A stretch of DNA of 64,000 bases, taken from assembly GCF_020184175.1 (NCBI RefSeq), contig NW_026082986.1:248001-312000 (forward strand), read 5' to 3'. Made by a program: the position numbers and the translations under genes. Shown in pieces: positions 24,625 through 37,833 of this stretch (the first letter of the stretch is position 1; each line of letters opens with the position of its first letter). This stretch comes from Aphis gossypii (lineage: Eukaryota > Arthropoda > Insecta > Hemiptera > Aphididae). The notes beneath the pieces were generated by a model. The model saw nothing but the letters and a program-made list of their open reading frames with translations. It had not been told where the DNA came from and searched no databases.

Positions 24625-26465
24625 ATGCAATGTTATACACCAATTGATAGAAATTATTTCGCGATTGCATATTTTCTCCCAAAACAATAAAACATAGTAT
24701 TAAGTAATATTAGGTTGAATTAATATGCAAAGGTTGAAAGGTCTAATATTTATGTAAATATCCAGGCCCAGATAAATTATACCTACATTTTATTAAAAAA
24801 CAATAAATAAATTATTAAGTACAAGAATATACAAGTAGGTACGTCAAATAGAATTATAGATTGTAATAATAAATCAATATTCGTATCCTTGAACTTAGAA
24901 AAATTTCAGTTATTTTACCATTAAAAAAAATATGAATTATTTTTTTTTTATTTATGGAGGAATTATTGTATGATTTAAATATTATTAAATTATAAACATA
25001 TCTTGTCAAATTTAAAAAAAAAAAACAAAAACTCATCACACAGCAATACAGCATACACTATAAGTACGTCATGTTATCACATTTCTCATATTACGTACAT
25101 GTAAACCAAACAGTTTACGTCTAGTCGTCAACTATTAATATTATTATTGCCTTTGAAAAAAAGTAAAGTATAACTGTATAAGTTGTATTATATAACACAA
25201 ATATTACTTAATTCGAATAAAAAATTAATAAATTCATAATAGTATACTAGTACGAGTACATAGTATTATTATGTAACAAATGCGTTTGGCTAGACGATGA
25301 ATTATATAATACATAATTAAAGATTTAAAAAAAATGTTAAGAGTTAAGGAAATCAATAAAATTCGTGGCAAGATAATTTAAATTGTTGGGGCAATCAACT
25401 TGTTGAAAACTTATGTTATAAATTAATATTATATGCTTCATAATATGGAATAAATCTGCATAAATAATTGGCATGAATGCAGAAGTCGATTAATTATGTT
25501 GTCGAAATAGGCAAAATATGAGTATGTAGCACAACATATGTAATGTATACCATGTTAATTATTGCCAAATTATTTTGTTCTCGAAGTTAAGAAACTTTAA
25601 CCAAAACATACCATAACTAACTAACTAAAATATTTACATCAATTTTTTTTAACGTTAGGTTATTGTATTAAAGTGCTTTTGAGAAATTTGTCTATTAATA
25701 AAATATTCATTTATAATAAAATTAAGCAATATAATTTAAGTGAATAAATTATAGTCTTAATGAGTGTGTACAAATATTCAAAATAAATAATCAAATCGTA
25801 CAAAATATGTTCGATTATTTATAAATTGTGACAGTATAATGTTATTATCAAGTATAGTTTTAAATTATATTAATACGCAGTAATCATTTCGCCTGCCAAA
25901 ATATCAGATAGACAACTTAAGATACACCCAAGATACACCAGATATTAACCATTATATTATATTTCTAAGAATATTTTATAATATAATTTATATAATATAC
26001 ATTGCTATTATTTATAACTATATGAATTATAATTTTTTGTATTAATACAATAATAAGATAGTATTTTATATAAAATGAATAGTTCACAGCTGTTTTTCTT
26101 ATACTAAGTAAATACCAATTATAATGTATCGTAGAACGGAATGATAATAAAATCTGAAAAACTATACGTAATACATGTCTATGTATATGTAATTTATGTC
26201 ATGGTGTATAAACTATGATAATTGATATTTTTAGTAACAGTTGATATTTTTTGAATAATAACTAGAGCTTTCAGACTAGGATTTGAACATGAATTAGGAT
26301 TCACGTGAATATGTGTTTTTTGTCCACTTGTATGAAACAAGTATTGTTTAACAATGTATTGCTTACATCTTGTAAAAGTAATTGTTGCTTTACGTTAAAC
26401 TTTTTATTTTATTCCAGTAATGAAACAATATATAGGGAAATCCTATATTCAATTGTCAAGTCTTA
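24625..26465. other. AT-rich intergenic DNA
   Basis: I see nothing gene-like here, only homopolymer and AT-rich sequence. Confidence 0.6.
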
Positions 26466-26469
26466 AGTG

Positions 26470-27990
26470 TTAAAATTAAAAAAGCGTGGTCAAGTGGACA
26501 CTGCCCTGCTGTACATTAGGTGCCGAGTAGATCACTATAATATATATATACCTATATATGAGTGTTAAATTGAAATCCAATGATAAGTATCATGGTTACG
26601 AAAAACGATTCTAAACGGAGATGATGTGTCAGCCTATGATATAATGTATAAAATATAGTATATTTTAAATTGAGTGGTGAAAAATATGGTTTATGTTTTA
26701 ATGACTTGAATGCCCCAAAATTAAACCATGTTCAGAAAATGCTAATTTAAACAACTGGTGTATGTTGCAAGTACGACTAGTAATTTTAAACTATAACAAA
26801 AATGGTTATCTTAAAAGTGAACTTTGGGTTTCATAAAAATTTAAACTAAAGATAAGTTTTTTTTTAATTGACTAACGTTCAAGTTCTCTTATATTACCTA
26901 TTGTAAATTTGTAAAACAAACTTATGGAAAATCTTGTATTAAATTTTCAACTCTTAGCTACTTTTACAAAAATGTTTATACATTTTTCAACTACAAAATA
27001 ATTTGCAAATATTCACAATTTTAACGAATTTTTGTCAATATTTGAACTTCAAACGCTAACAAAAAAAAATGTGCCTATGTATTATTATAATTTTTAAATC
27101 ACTATAAGATTAACTCATGAGGAACTTTGTATTCAATTTTAAACATTAAATTATGCAAAGAAAATGCCAATCTAAGTAATTTGTAAAATTTTCAAGTATC
27201 TACGACTTATATTTTTTGAATAATAACAAATATTTAAAATCGTTTGAGGATAAATCGTTATCGTTACGAAATTTCTTAAAAATCAAAAATTCAAATGTTC
27301 ATAACATTTTTTTTTATAATCAATAATGAAGCTTCGAGTTTTCTCTGTAACTATTTAAAGAAAAACTTTTAACTTATGGAAAAATTTGTGTTGAATTTTT
27401 TAACCTTAGATATAAATATAAAAAAATTTATGAATTTTCAACTATAAAATTTTCGTGATTTTGACATACATCGTAAAAATTTGAACTATAAACGCTTATA
27501 AAAAAAAATTGTGACTAACGATTTTTAATTTTTTTTAGCTACAATAATAACAACTTATAAGGAACCTTGTATTAAACTTTCAAGTTTTTTTGGTCATCCA
27601 AAATTTTTTTACCGACACTTCAAAAAAAAAATTCGCATAAAAATCGAAAATTTCAGTGGTCTATAAAGAACTCAAAAAAAGTCAAAATATTTTGATAATT
27701 TAACTGTATATAGATAATACTAACATAAACATTTGGTGAAAATTTCAAGACAATATAAAAAAATCGATTTGGTCAAAAAATTGTTTTGCGTAAAAATTCC
27801 CGTTTTTCCGTCACTTTTAAATTCTGAACGGAGTGATGAATGTATTGATTTTACAATGATGTGTGTTTTTTTTTTTGTGTCTGTCGACAACATTTGGAGC
27901 AGTAAAAATGCTTCGATTTTTGACTTCAGCCCCTCTTTGAAAAGAAAATTGAATCTAGTTGGTACTTTGGGGGGTTAAAAGTTAAAAATT
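26470..27990 (+). repeat. Dispersed repeat family copy 1 (longest)
   Basis: The 5' landmark is GTCAAGTGGACACTGCCCTG and the 3' landmark is TTCTGAACGGAGTGATGAAT followed by GTATTGATTTTACAATGATG. The same order of landmarks recurs in other copies in this window. The block 27488-27725 is about 95 percent identical by eye to 34012-34270. It has no coding capacity that I can support. Confidence 0.7.
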
Positions 27991-28219
27991 TTCAATATTT
28001 TTTAAATGAATCGGGAATTATATGTTTAGGTATGTAAGTTTTTTATAAACAATTTGGTATAAAAAAAAATAATTTAACTGAGCTGTATTTTATATAACGT
28101 TATTTAATACATTGTAAGACGATATAATACATATACATTATACACTCCTATGATTTCACCGTAAAGACTATATAGTATAATTTCTTATTAACCGTAAAAT
28201 ACACTATATTTTTTTAAAT

Positions 28220-28420
28220 AATAACATCAGTGGCGTAGACAGGAATTTTCATTGGGGGGAAGGGCATATATAATATAAATCTATCCAAAAAACTAGCTAT
28301 TTTATATACAAAAAAAATTTTCTTTCTTTTATCGGTATAATGTATAAAGTATATACCTATATAAAAAAGTTATGAAGGAGATCCATCCCCCATATCCCCC
28401 TGTGTGCCCATGAATAAGAT
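28220..28420. mobile_element. Short hAT-like MITE, 185 bp
   Basis: The element runs from CAGTGGCGTAGACAGG at 28228 to CCTGTGTGCCCATG at 28412 and has imperfect terminal inverted repeats. It is flanked by AATAACAT (28220-28227) and AATAAGAT (28413-28420), a 7-of-8 target-site duplication. Starting CAGTGGCG, with an 8-bp TSD, is typical of hAT-derived MITEs. Confidence 0.6.
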
Positions 28421-31400
28421 TCTACGTAGATTCCTCAGACTATAACAAATAATGCGTCTATATATACATCTCGCCAAAATTACAATGTCCCTACCCAATT
28501 AACGATCTGATGAAGATCCTCGAAATACGTAAACAACATAAAGCGAGCATGGTTTTGAATGAGTAATTATCAAAAACCAAAGATCAAAGGCATCCATAAT
28601 ATAAGTAAATACGTTCTATATGTTCTATACCGACTATACCTTTACTTTTCAGATTTTAGATAATATATTTTTTTGCACTATAGATGTACGAGAAATACGT
28701 TTCCAACAAAATATAGGTCAACATTAAAATAAATAACGACTTTTAATAAATGATATAGGTACAATAGGTACATACAAAATGAATGAATAAATAAATTATT
28801 TAAAAATAACAGAGCAAGTTATACAAATTACAGTAAAATTATAGGCGTGTTTATAATTATTAATAGGTATACTAACCAAAAACCTATAATATGATAAATA
28901 AAAATAAATTAACTGATTTGAATTAAACTCCATCGAAGGTAACATAAAACGTATTGTAGAATTTTGAATTTTCATATTCATTCAAGCAGATAAAACACAA
29001 AAACATATGGCTATGTTTAACATATATATATATATATTTGTAACATATACTATGGCCAATGCACACTATATAACATATATGGCCTATTGGCCATAAACTG
29101 TGGCCAATAATTGGTATAGTATCTACTAATAGCTAGGGTACTATCAATCTATCATATTATACGATGCAACGATAATGCGCAATAATACTATTTATATATA
29201 GTTATAGATACTATTTAAAAATGTTTTACTTGTATTTTATAAGCCTAAATTAGTACCTAATTACCAAGGTCGACATTGTCTCAATTTCCATATTTTTATT
29301 GGTTAAACAAAAAAATAGCTAGTTTATACCAACATTTGTTTCATAACCTAACAATGCTATTTACGACATTTTTATTTGCATATTTTTGTATATTCCAATA
29401 TTTTTATTTTTTCAAGATATATCTTAGGATTTTGTACAATTATGAAAACATATATTTAGTATTTTTAAGACTCGACGAATAGAAAATCACAAAATTCTTC
29501 TAATAAAAATATTAATTTATTTCACTTATATAAGTTTTATGGTAAATTCAGCTTATTAATAAAACCAGGTAAGGTAAGAATTACTAATCTTAGTTTAATT
29601 ATTGATCTAAATCGCTCATGACCGGCAGTCACCGATTGGTATCGTATAATAATAACATATTATATTTTATTTTATCATATTTACCTATTGCAGTCGCCAA
29701 TCATGATTTATACTCATGCAGTCATGCGGTGTTAATTAAATCGATAGTTAAAAAAATGAAAATGTATCAAAAATTACATCTTTGAAAATAGTGAAAATAT
29801 ATTTTCTTCGGATAACCTCGGATATATATCGTTAGGTAAACCATAATAACATATTATCTACATTTTTGGACAAATTAAAGTTAGGTTATTAATTATTATG
29901 TATAATCTTCTTGTGCTTTCTTTTGTTCATAATATACATGATAAGCAAGAAATCATTACTTTCCCTCCAAAACTAAAATGAGTGATATCATATGAGTAAT
30001 GTACAATTTAAATAATTTAAATGCTCTCCTGAAAAATTATGAAAATGTAGATATACGTGCTATTATGGTTTACCTACATAACGATATGAAAAACGATTTA
30101 CAGTCATATAATATCATACTACCACGCATTTTTATAAATCCTTGGCAATATAGTATAATATAAGAAATTGAGAAATAAATCATTAAATTAAAAGTAGAAT
30201 ATTTTACGTTAAAGTATTCAAATAAAATAAATTCTTGAATTCTAAAATACTTATGATGTGTATATAAAAAATTACTGCAGCGTGTATTCTACAAAATAAA
30301 TAACCTGTGAAAATATATGGAGGTGACTGATGTGCATCTTATATGGTATTTAGATTCTGAATTACAGGAAAAAAAACTCCGATATCAAAATATGGTAAAA
30401 AATTGCGGGCTATAGGAAAAAAGAGCCCCGTATCAACTAAACACAACACTTTTTTTTTTAATTTTACAAAGTACCTTTATTTCAATATAATTATGTTACA
30501 CTTTTTTTGACATAGGCATCTATAAACTATAACCATATAACATAATATATGTATATAAAATTATATACAAATAAAAATTATTTTGTATGTTTTGCCTTTA
30601 GGTAAATGTTTTTAAATTATGTAGGTACCACGCGATTATAAAGATCTTTATAATCGTGGTAAGTACAAATATAAATAACAATTATCGACAATGTGAAATG
30701 CAGATTGCACCTACCTATACTTGTAATTTTAGTAAGATATGCATGTTAGTTTATATTATGATTAACAAACAAGGAAAAAAGTCTACTGGTGTGTTCGTTA
30801 ATTTATTAAACACCGGTTAATAATTTAAGTGCATTTTTCGTTTTACCGATTTTATCGCATTTATCTTTAGACTATTAGGATTAATCAGTTCATCACATCA
30901 AAATGTAACCTATTATTAGAGCTTTTGAAAACATTTTTTTTTTACATATTTTAAACCAATAGTGAAACAAAATTTAATCTAGTATAATAATAAATATGTA
31001 TACACGTATTTTAGGCTTTTCGCCTTATTATTAGTTAATAAATTTAATGATAGGGTCCAAAAATAATAAGCGACATCCAACTGCCACTGTTAACTTGACG
31101 TTACTCACATAATGTCATAATGTCTTATACTTCAATACTTGTATACTGGAAGTATAGTAAATATCGTAAATTAAATAAAAACAAATTATACAAGTTATTT
31201 AGTTTACGCCAGTAACGCCCCTGTAAAATCATGATACTTATTTCAACTGTAGATAACAATTGAAATTTTAGAACAACTTTTGATCAGTAATAAAATAAAT
31301 TCTAATAAAATTTAATAACAATAATATTTTACAATGTTTTAATTTTAACTTATAATATTGACCTAACATATTATAAGCTGACTCAAATTAAATTTTGTCA

Positions 31401-31425
31401 TTAACTTGCTCTCATTTAGATATAT
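28421..31425. other. AT-rich intergenic DNA
   Basis: No gene seen. Near 29050-29115 several TGGCCAAT/ATTGGCCA-like motifs cluster, and a hairpin lies at 30626-30661. Confidence 0.55.
30626..30661. repeat. Near-perfect palindrome
   Basis: The arms run from TACCACG to CGTGGTA around the centre AAAGATCTTT. They are complementary except for a 2-nt bulge in the left arm. The function is unknown. Confidence 0.85.
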
Positions 31426-31429
31426 AATA

Positions 31430-33375
31430 TAATAATATATTAATAATATTAAAACAAATATCAATATCAACTATAAAAAAAAATTGTGCCAATGTATTCT
31501 AATAATTTTTATAAGAATAACTTATGAGGAACTTTGTATTAAATTTTCAAGTATTTTGACTCGGACAAAATAAATTTTATCGATGTATACAAAATAAGCT
31601 TAGCAAAAATAAATATTTCAAATGCCTATAAATAGCATAATATATCAGCAAAATATTTTTAAAATTAAGCCATGTAAACGAAATGCCAATCTAAATAACT
31701 GGTGAAATTTTCAAATATTTAAGACTTATACTTTTTGAATAATAACATATATTTAAAATCATATGAGGATAAATCGTTATCGTTACGTAATTTCGTAAAA
31801 TTTTAAAATTCAAATGCTCATAACATTTTTATTATAATGAACTGACTCGAGTTATCTCTATAGCTATTTGAATTTGAACTAACATTTATGGAAAACTTAG
31901 TGTTGAGTTTTTTAACCTCAAACAATTTTATGAATTTTCAACTTCAACTTTACAAACACATTAATGTAAAATCAATATATGCATCACTTCGTTCAGAATC
32001 TAAAATAAAAAAAATTATTAAAAATACAAAACAGAACGATTTTACAATGATGTGTTTTTTTTATGTTTGTGTAGGATATGATGTCTTCATCTTTTGGGAC
32101 AGTAAAAATGTTTTAAAATGTTAACTTTAAGAGTAGATTCTGGTTAAAAATTGGATCTAATTAATATTTTGGCGATCAAAATTAAGATTACAGGGAATTT
32201 AGAATATTACAGAGAAAACAAAAAAAAAAAAACAATAAACATTAAGGAAAAATCAAGACATTTTAAGTAAAAACAATTTTCAACAAAATCGATATTGTTT
32301 ATTTTGATGTAACTCGTTAATACCTTTTATCAAATGTGTGTATTCATAATACATATTTAATATACATTTTCTGCATAACAACATTTTCAAAATATTTCGA
32401 CTTCTTTCAAGATATTTATGGACATACAGAATACTAGCTAAGGTTTTTATTATAGCTATTTAAATAAATTACCTAAAGATGCATAAGTAGTAGTGATTTT
32501 TATTTATAAGCATTTGAACTTTAAACTTTAAAGTGTTCTAACTTATGTAGCTGAAAAAATGAATACAATTTTCGATTTTTATAGTTCAAGATTGAATATT
32601 ATAAAACTATTCTTTCGTAAGCATTTCACGTTGTATCAAAATAGGTATATTTATCTATTTATACATATGATCTTGGTAATTTTTAGACATTTTATGTTCA
32701 AATTTTGATGATGTTAATAATCAAGATTTTAGTTATTTTATTATAATTAAAAATATTATTCACGTATAATTGAAACTTATTTCTAATACTAATACTATAT
32801 ACCTATACAAATTTACATTTTAAAATGCAATAGTTTCGGCAAAAATTCATTGAATCTACTATATTATAATATAATATAGTATTACTTACATTCATATAAA
32901 TTACTTTAATAACACTATAAAAATATCATAAAATATAGGTACTTACTTGTAATATAAATTGACGATCGGTCTTCGTGCACACACCAATATTATTATACAT
33001 AAATAACAAATTTTAATTTTAAAATTATTTATAACGAATTGATACTATTGCTTTAACATAAAATAAAATGTATTCTTTTTTTTTTTTTTTTAATTAATAA
33101 TATTTCTTAAACAATAATTTAATAATAAACATTTTTTAAATTTATATTACCTATGTTAATTTGTATAAATTATTTATTCTTATATATTTCAGAGAAATAT
33201 ATATATATATATTTTTTTAACGGGGCTAGTACTTTTATAGTTTAGAATGTTTATTAAAATGAAAAATAACCAATTATGTCTAAAATAAAATATATATAGA
33301 GAAAATGAAAAATATGACAAAACAAATATGTATAAAAAAAAATGCAAGATTGTATTGCCTTAAATCCAAGAGTAT
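31430..33375 (+). repeat. Dispersed repeat family copy 2 with its 3' companion block
   Basis: Landmarks AACTTATGAGGAACTTTGTA and TCACTTCGTTCAGAATCTAA tie 31430-32170 to the other copies. From about 31860 to 33375 the sequence aligns with 56690-57645, except that the second locus lacks about 570 bp (32370-32940). The small open frame at 31888-32124 lies in the repeat and is not called. Confidence 0.65.
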
Positions 33376-33378
33376 TAT

Positions 33379-33640
33379 TTTTGACATCTCATAATTTCTA
33401 CTGGCGAATGGCGATGAGATTTTTATTTTTTATATTGTTTATTTCTAGTGTTACCTAGTGTTTATTTAAAATAATAATATTTATCCATTATTATCATTAT
33501 CAGTAATCAGTTTATCACCACATTATATTGTCGTCCAAACAACGAGCGTCTAGAAACAGCACAAGAGCAAATATCCTATCAATTATCATAATATTATAAT
33601 CGTCATAAAACTACCATAATACATTAATTATTATAATTTA
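33379..33640 (+). repeat. Inverted-pair repeat, left member
   Basis: The stretch at 33379-33525 is the reverse complement of 39597-39740 at roughly 85-90 percent by eye. A weaker match containing AGCGTCTA continues inward. This is either a pair of opposite copies or the ends of one large element. Confidence 0.65.
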
Positions 33641-33944
33641 AAAACTGAAACTGTGATTTCTTTTTATTTCTATGGTTAATCTTAAATTTTTAATTCATAA
33701 TTGTTAAACTTAATCCTAAACGCTAATAAAAAAATACAAGATTATAATAAAATAGTTGTTAGCGAATACATTATATGCAGTATAAAATAGGTATTGCTGT
33801 CTTTTAATTCGTTTACAAACAATTGAAAATAAATATATAGATAAGTTTTGCTTATAAAAATTAAAATAATAATAATAAATATTTAAAAATTATTAAATTA
33901 CAAGTCAAGTTAATGACTTATTGTTCATATGCATGGTCAAAATG

Positions 33945-34640
33945 TAATGTAAATGATTTTTAAACTTCAAAATTACTTGCAAATTTTCGCGTTTTCGACA
34001 TATATTTGAACTATAAACGCTTATAAAAAAAAAATTGTGACTAACGATTTTTAATTTTTTTTAGCTACAATCAGAACAACTCATAAGGAACTTTGTATTA
34101 AACTTTCAAGTTTTTTTGGTCATCCAAAAATTTTTTACCGACACTTCAAAAAAAAGTTAGCATAAAAATCGAAAATTTCAGTGGTCTATAAAGAACTCAA
34201 AAAAAGTCAAAATATTTTGATAATTTAACTGTATATAGATAACACTAACATAAACATTTGGTAAAAGTTTCAAGTATTTACAGTGATTAGTTTTTGAATT
34301 TCAACCATATAAAAAAATCGATTCGGTCGAAAACTGGCTTTGCGTAAAAATTCCCGTTTTTCCGTCATTTTTTTTTTTTGTTTTTCTCGATTTTTTTGAA
34401 AACTGTTGGAAAATGTTTACTTTTTACCTGTATAATGCACCAAGTATATTCACTTTTTCATCGGAAACTACCCCCGAAGTTTGAAATTGAAGCATTATTT
34501 CGACTAGTTATGCTGTACACAGACAAAAAAAAACAGAAACCAAAAAATAAAAAAACATACATCATTGTAAAATCAATACATTCATCACTCCGTTCAGAAT
34601 CTAAAATTATTCTATTATTATTATTTACATGCTAAATAAG
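33945..34640 (+). repeat. Dispersed repeat family copy 3
   Basis: This copy shares long, nearly identical blocks with 27480-27725 and, at 34365-34445, with 37075-37150. It ends with CACTCCGTTCAGAATCTAA near 34588. Confidence 0.7.
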
Positions 34641-35974
34641 CCGTAACCTCTAAATATAATCCTCTTCTTCCACCCTTTAGAAAAAATAAAATAAAAATCA
34701 GGTGATGTGGTGACACTGAGAAAGGTTTTGGAACAACTCTGTGAAAAAAGTTAAATAATATCATCACAAAATTAGAACATAAATAAGACCTGTTCTTTTA
34801 TAATTTTATATGCATAAATGATATACATATTTTTATATGTTAGAATTTCGACGAAATCTGAAAGATTATGTAGGTAGATAAGTACTAATCATTTTGTTTT
34901 GATTTGAAAATTAAATACAAGCTTTATAGTATTTTTTTTTATAATTTTCGCATGTTGTATTGTAAAATGTAACAATAACCTAACTAAGGCAACAGCCCGT
35001 AATATATTATTACAAAACAAAATAAGATAAAAATAAAAGTACTGCTTTACCATAAATCGGCGAAAATAGGTTTGTATAATAAATGAAAATAGGTACCTAC
35101 CTATAGGTACTATTACAATACCTAATTAAATATTAATAATATGCAGTACTAGTAATATAATACTAGTCAGTTAACCAAAATTAATTATTCACTTATTAAT
35201 TTAAAATTGTAATGTTACATTCAACTAGGTATTAGAAATATTTGTATCGTTTATTAGTGAAAAAATACATCAAACCTCACAAAAAAAAAAAATTTGACAA
35301 CTGACGAATAATTTGTTTGAACTTGGAAAACAGAAAAATATTAGGTTTTAAAACACAAATATGTCCAAGACAGTATTTAAAATACTTACTAGTTATCATG
35401 TGCTTAATTCATTAAGTATTTAAAAAGTACTCTAAATACTATTGAGAAGGTATTTAAATTTTAAATACATTTACTCAAATACTTTATAACACTGATAATA
35501 AATAGGTATAGGTAGGAACACATTATGTATAAAGTAATATTATAAAATGGAAGTTTTAATCTCACAGGTTTTTTATATAAAAAATAAATTATGGTCCGTG
35601 CCTATCTATCGTTTGTATCGGTACGGATAGTATCAGTGTAATGTGAACACAGAAACCAACAAACACCAGTAAAAAAATATTCAAATTTATATAATTTGGT
35701 TTAAAAACGAAAATTTTTCAGTTTTCAGTATCCCTTTCCAAGTACAATTTGTATTACTACTCATTTTGATTTATCTAAAGACTAAAATACAATATAAATT
35801 ATTTCTCTTTGCATTTATACGAGGATCTTCATATCAAGTTTTTATTATGCTCGTATTGTTTATTGTGCTATTTTTATATAGATATTTTTAAAAAAAATTA
35901 TACAATATGAGATACTATATATCAGTCTAAACAAAAAAATCATTAACACTTACAAAAAATTAAAAATTAATTAA

Positions 35975-37160
35975 AAACAATTCGGCAAGTGGGTACCGCT
36001 CTGCTGTACATTAGGGGGTGGGGTGGACCTCAGACTAGGGTAGGTTAAATTTGAATGCAATGATAGGTATCATTGTATACGAAAAACGATTCTGAACGGA
36101 GATGATTTGTCAGTCTAGAATATTTAACGTTAGATATAAATATAAACAATTTTATGAATTTTGAAGTACAAAATAATTTGCAAATATTCATAATTTTGAC
36201 GAGTTTTTGTCAAAATTTGAACTTCAAATGCTAATAAAAAAAAATTGTGCCTATGTATTCTTATAATTTTTTTTATCGCTATAAGAATAAATTATGAGGA
36301 ACTTTGTATTAATTTTTCAAATATTTTGCCAAAAAAATTTTATCGACACTTCAAAAAAAAAATTCTTAGGAAAATTGAAAATTTCATTTGTCTATAAATA
36401 GCTTAAAAAAGTCAAAATATTTTGAAAATCAAATCACGTAAAGAAAATGACAATCTAAATAACTGGTAAACTTTTTAAGTACCTATTTACGACTTATACT
36501 ATTTGAATAACAACAAATATCAAAAATCGTTTGAGGCTAAACCGTTATTTAACGCGGTTTTGTAAAAATTTAAATTTCAAACACTCATAAAAATTTTTTG
36601 TCTAATTCCGGTAGATTTTTTTTTACAGATATTTGAAGAAAAATTTTTACGATTTTCCAACCACAAAGTTACTTGCAAATTTTCGCAATTTTGACATATT
36701 TCGTATAAATTCGAACTTTAAGCACTCATAAAAATAAATTGTGACAAACGATTTCGGATTTTTTTTTTATCACTTTAAGAACAACTTATAAGAAACCTTG
36801 TATTAAATTTTCAAGATTTTCTGGTCAGTCAAAAATTTTTTATCGTTATTTAAAAAAAAAATTACTTAGAAAAACTTAAAATTTCAATTGTCTATAAATA
36901 GTTCAAAAAAAGTCAAAATTCTTTGAAAATTTAACTGTGTATGGAGAACGCTAATATAAACATTTGGTGAAAATTTCAAGTATTTACATCAATTAGTTTT
37001 TAAGTTATAGCAAAATAAAAAATTCGATTTTGACAAAAACTGGTTTTGCGTAAATATTTCCGTTTTTCCGTCATTTTTTTTTTTTGTTTTTCTCGATTTT
37101 TTTGAAAACTGTTGGAAAATGTTTACTTTTTACCTCTATAATGCACCAAGGAAGGACTAC
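35975..37160 (+). repeat. Dispersed repeat family copy 4
   Basis: It starts CGGCAAGTGGGTACCGCTCT and contains ACGATTCTGAACGGAGATGA. The first 500 bp are nearly identical to 47230-47740, which suggests recent spread of this subfamily. Confidence 0.72.
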
Positions 37161-37664
37161 AAGAAATATAAATTAAATTTAAAAATATTATGGTGCACTA
37201 TTTTGATAGAAAAAACTTAAAAATTTTCTTCTGTACCTACTTGACTGAAAATAGATACCAGTCAAAGAAGTAGTAGAAACAGAACTATAAACTTGACAAA
37301 TATTTACTGATGATGTCTAGATGTTTTGAAAGTTAATATATGGTTAGGTTAGGTATATATGATTTTGTAAAAGTATTGAAGTATGTTTGTGGTTGTGTAT
37401 ACTTTAATTGATTGTTTCAACTCCAGTTCTGATATTATTGAAAAAATTGTATTCAAATACAAAGAAAACTGTTTTATACCGCTAAACAAATAGATAAAAA
37501 AAAATGTTATCTAAAACATCTAATGTTTGATCTTTTTCACATAATTGGTTTTCTCTGATTTCTAAAATAAACTTCATAAGTGTAGTTGATGAATTTTGAG
37601 ATATTAGGTACCGTAAGCTCAATATTCGATTCATTTTTTTTTCAATTTTTTTTTTTTTTAATAA

Positions 37665-37833
37665 TTACGTAATTAAAGTGGCAGATGTCATTGTACTCTC
37701 ATTTGATAATGGCACTAAAATTATTTCTTGACCAACTTCAAGTGAATCATCTGAATTTTTATCCATATATTCCGATCGAGTTTCTTCATTATTTGAATTA
37801 GACGACCCAGTATCATCATCACTAATCCAGTTC
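37665..37833 (-). pseudogene. Acidic open reading frame fragment interrupted by the THAP-bearing element
   Basis: On the minus strand an open frame reads NWISDDDTGSSNSNNEETRS and onward to ...PLSNESTMTSATLIT, then TAA at 37665-37667. It is rich in Asp/Ser/Asn and looks like a C-terminal exon. The 1455-bp element sits at its upstream edge. The flank on the far side of the element (39289 onward) continues the same frame for several codons (SISNV). It was therefore one longer open frame before the insertion. The identity is unknown: it could be a host gene or an older transposon gene. Confidence 0.45.

Noticed and set aside
37330..37365. Two TTAGG units, insect telomere-like
   Set aside because: Only two copies, in a place full of AT-rich repeats. 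Expected by chance.
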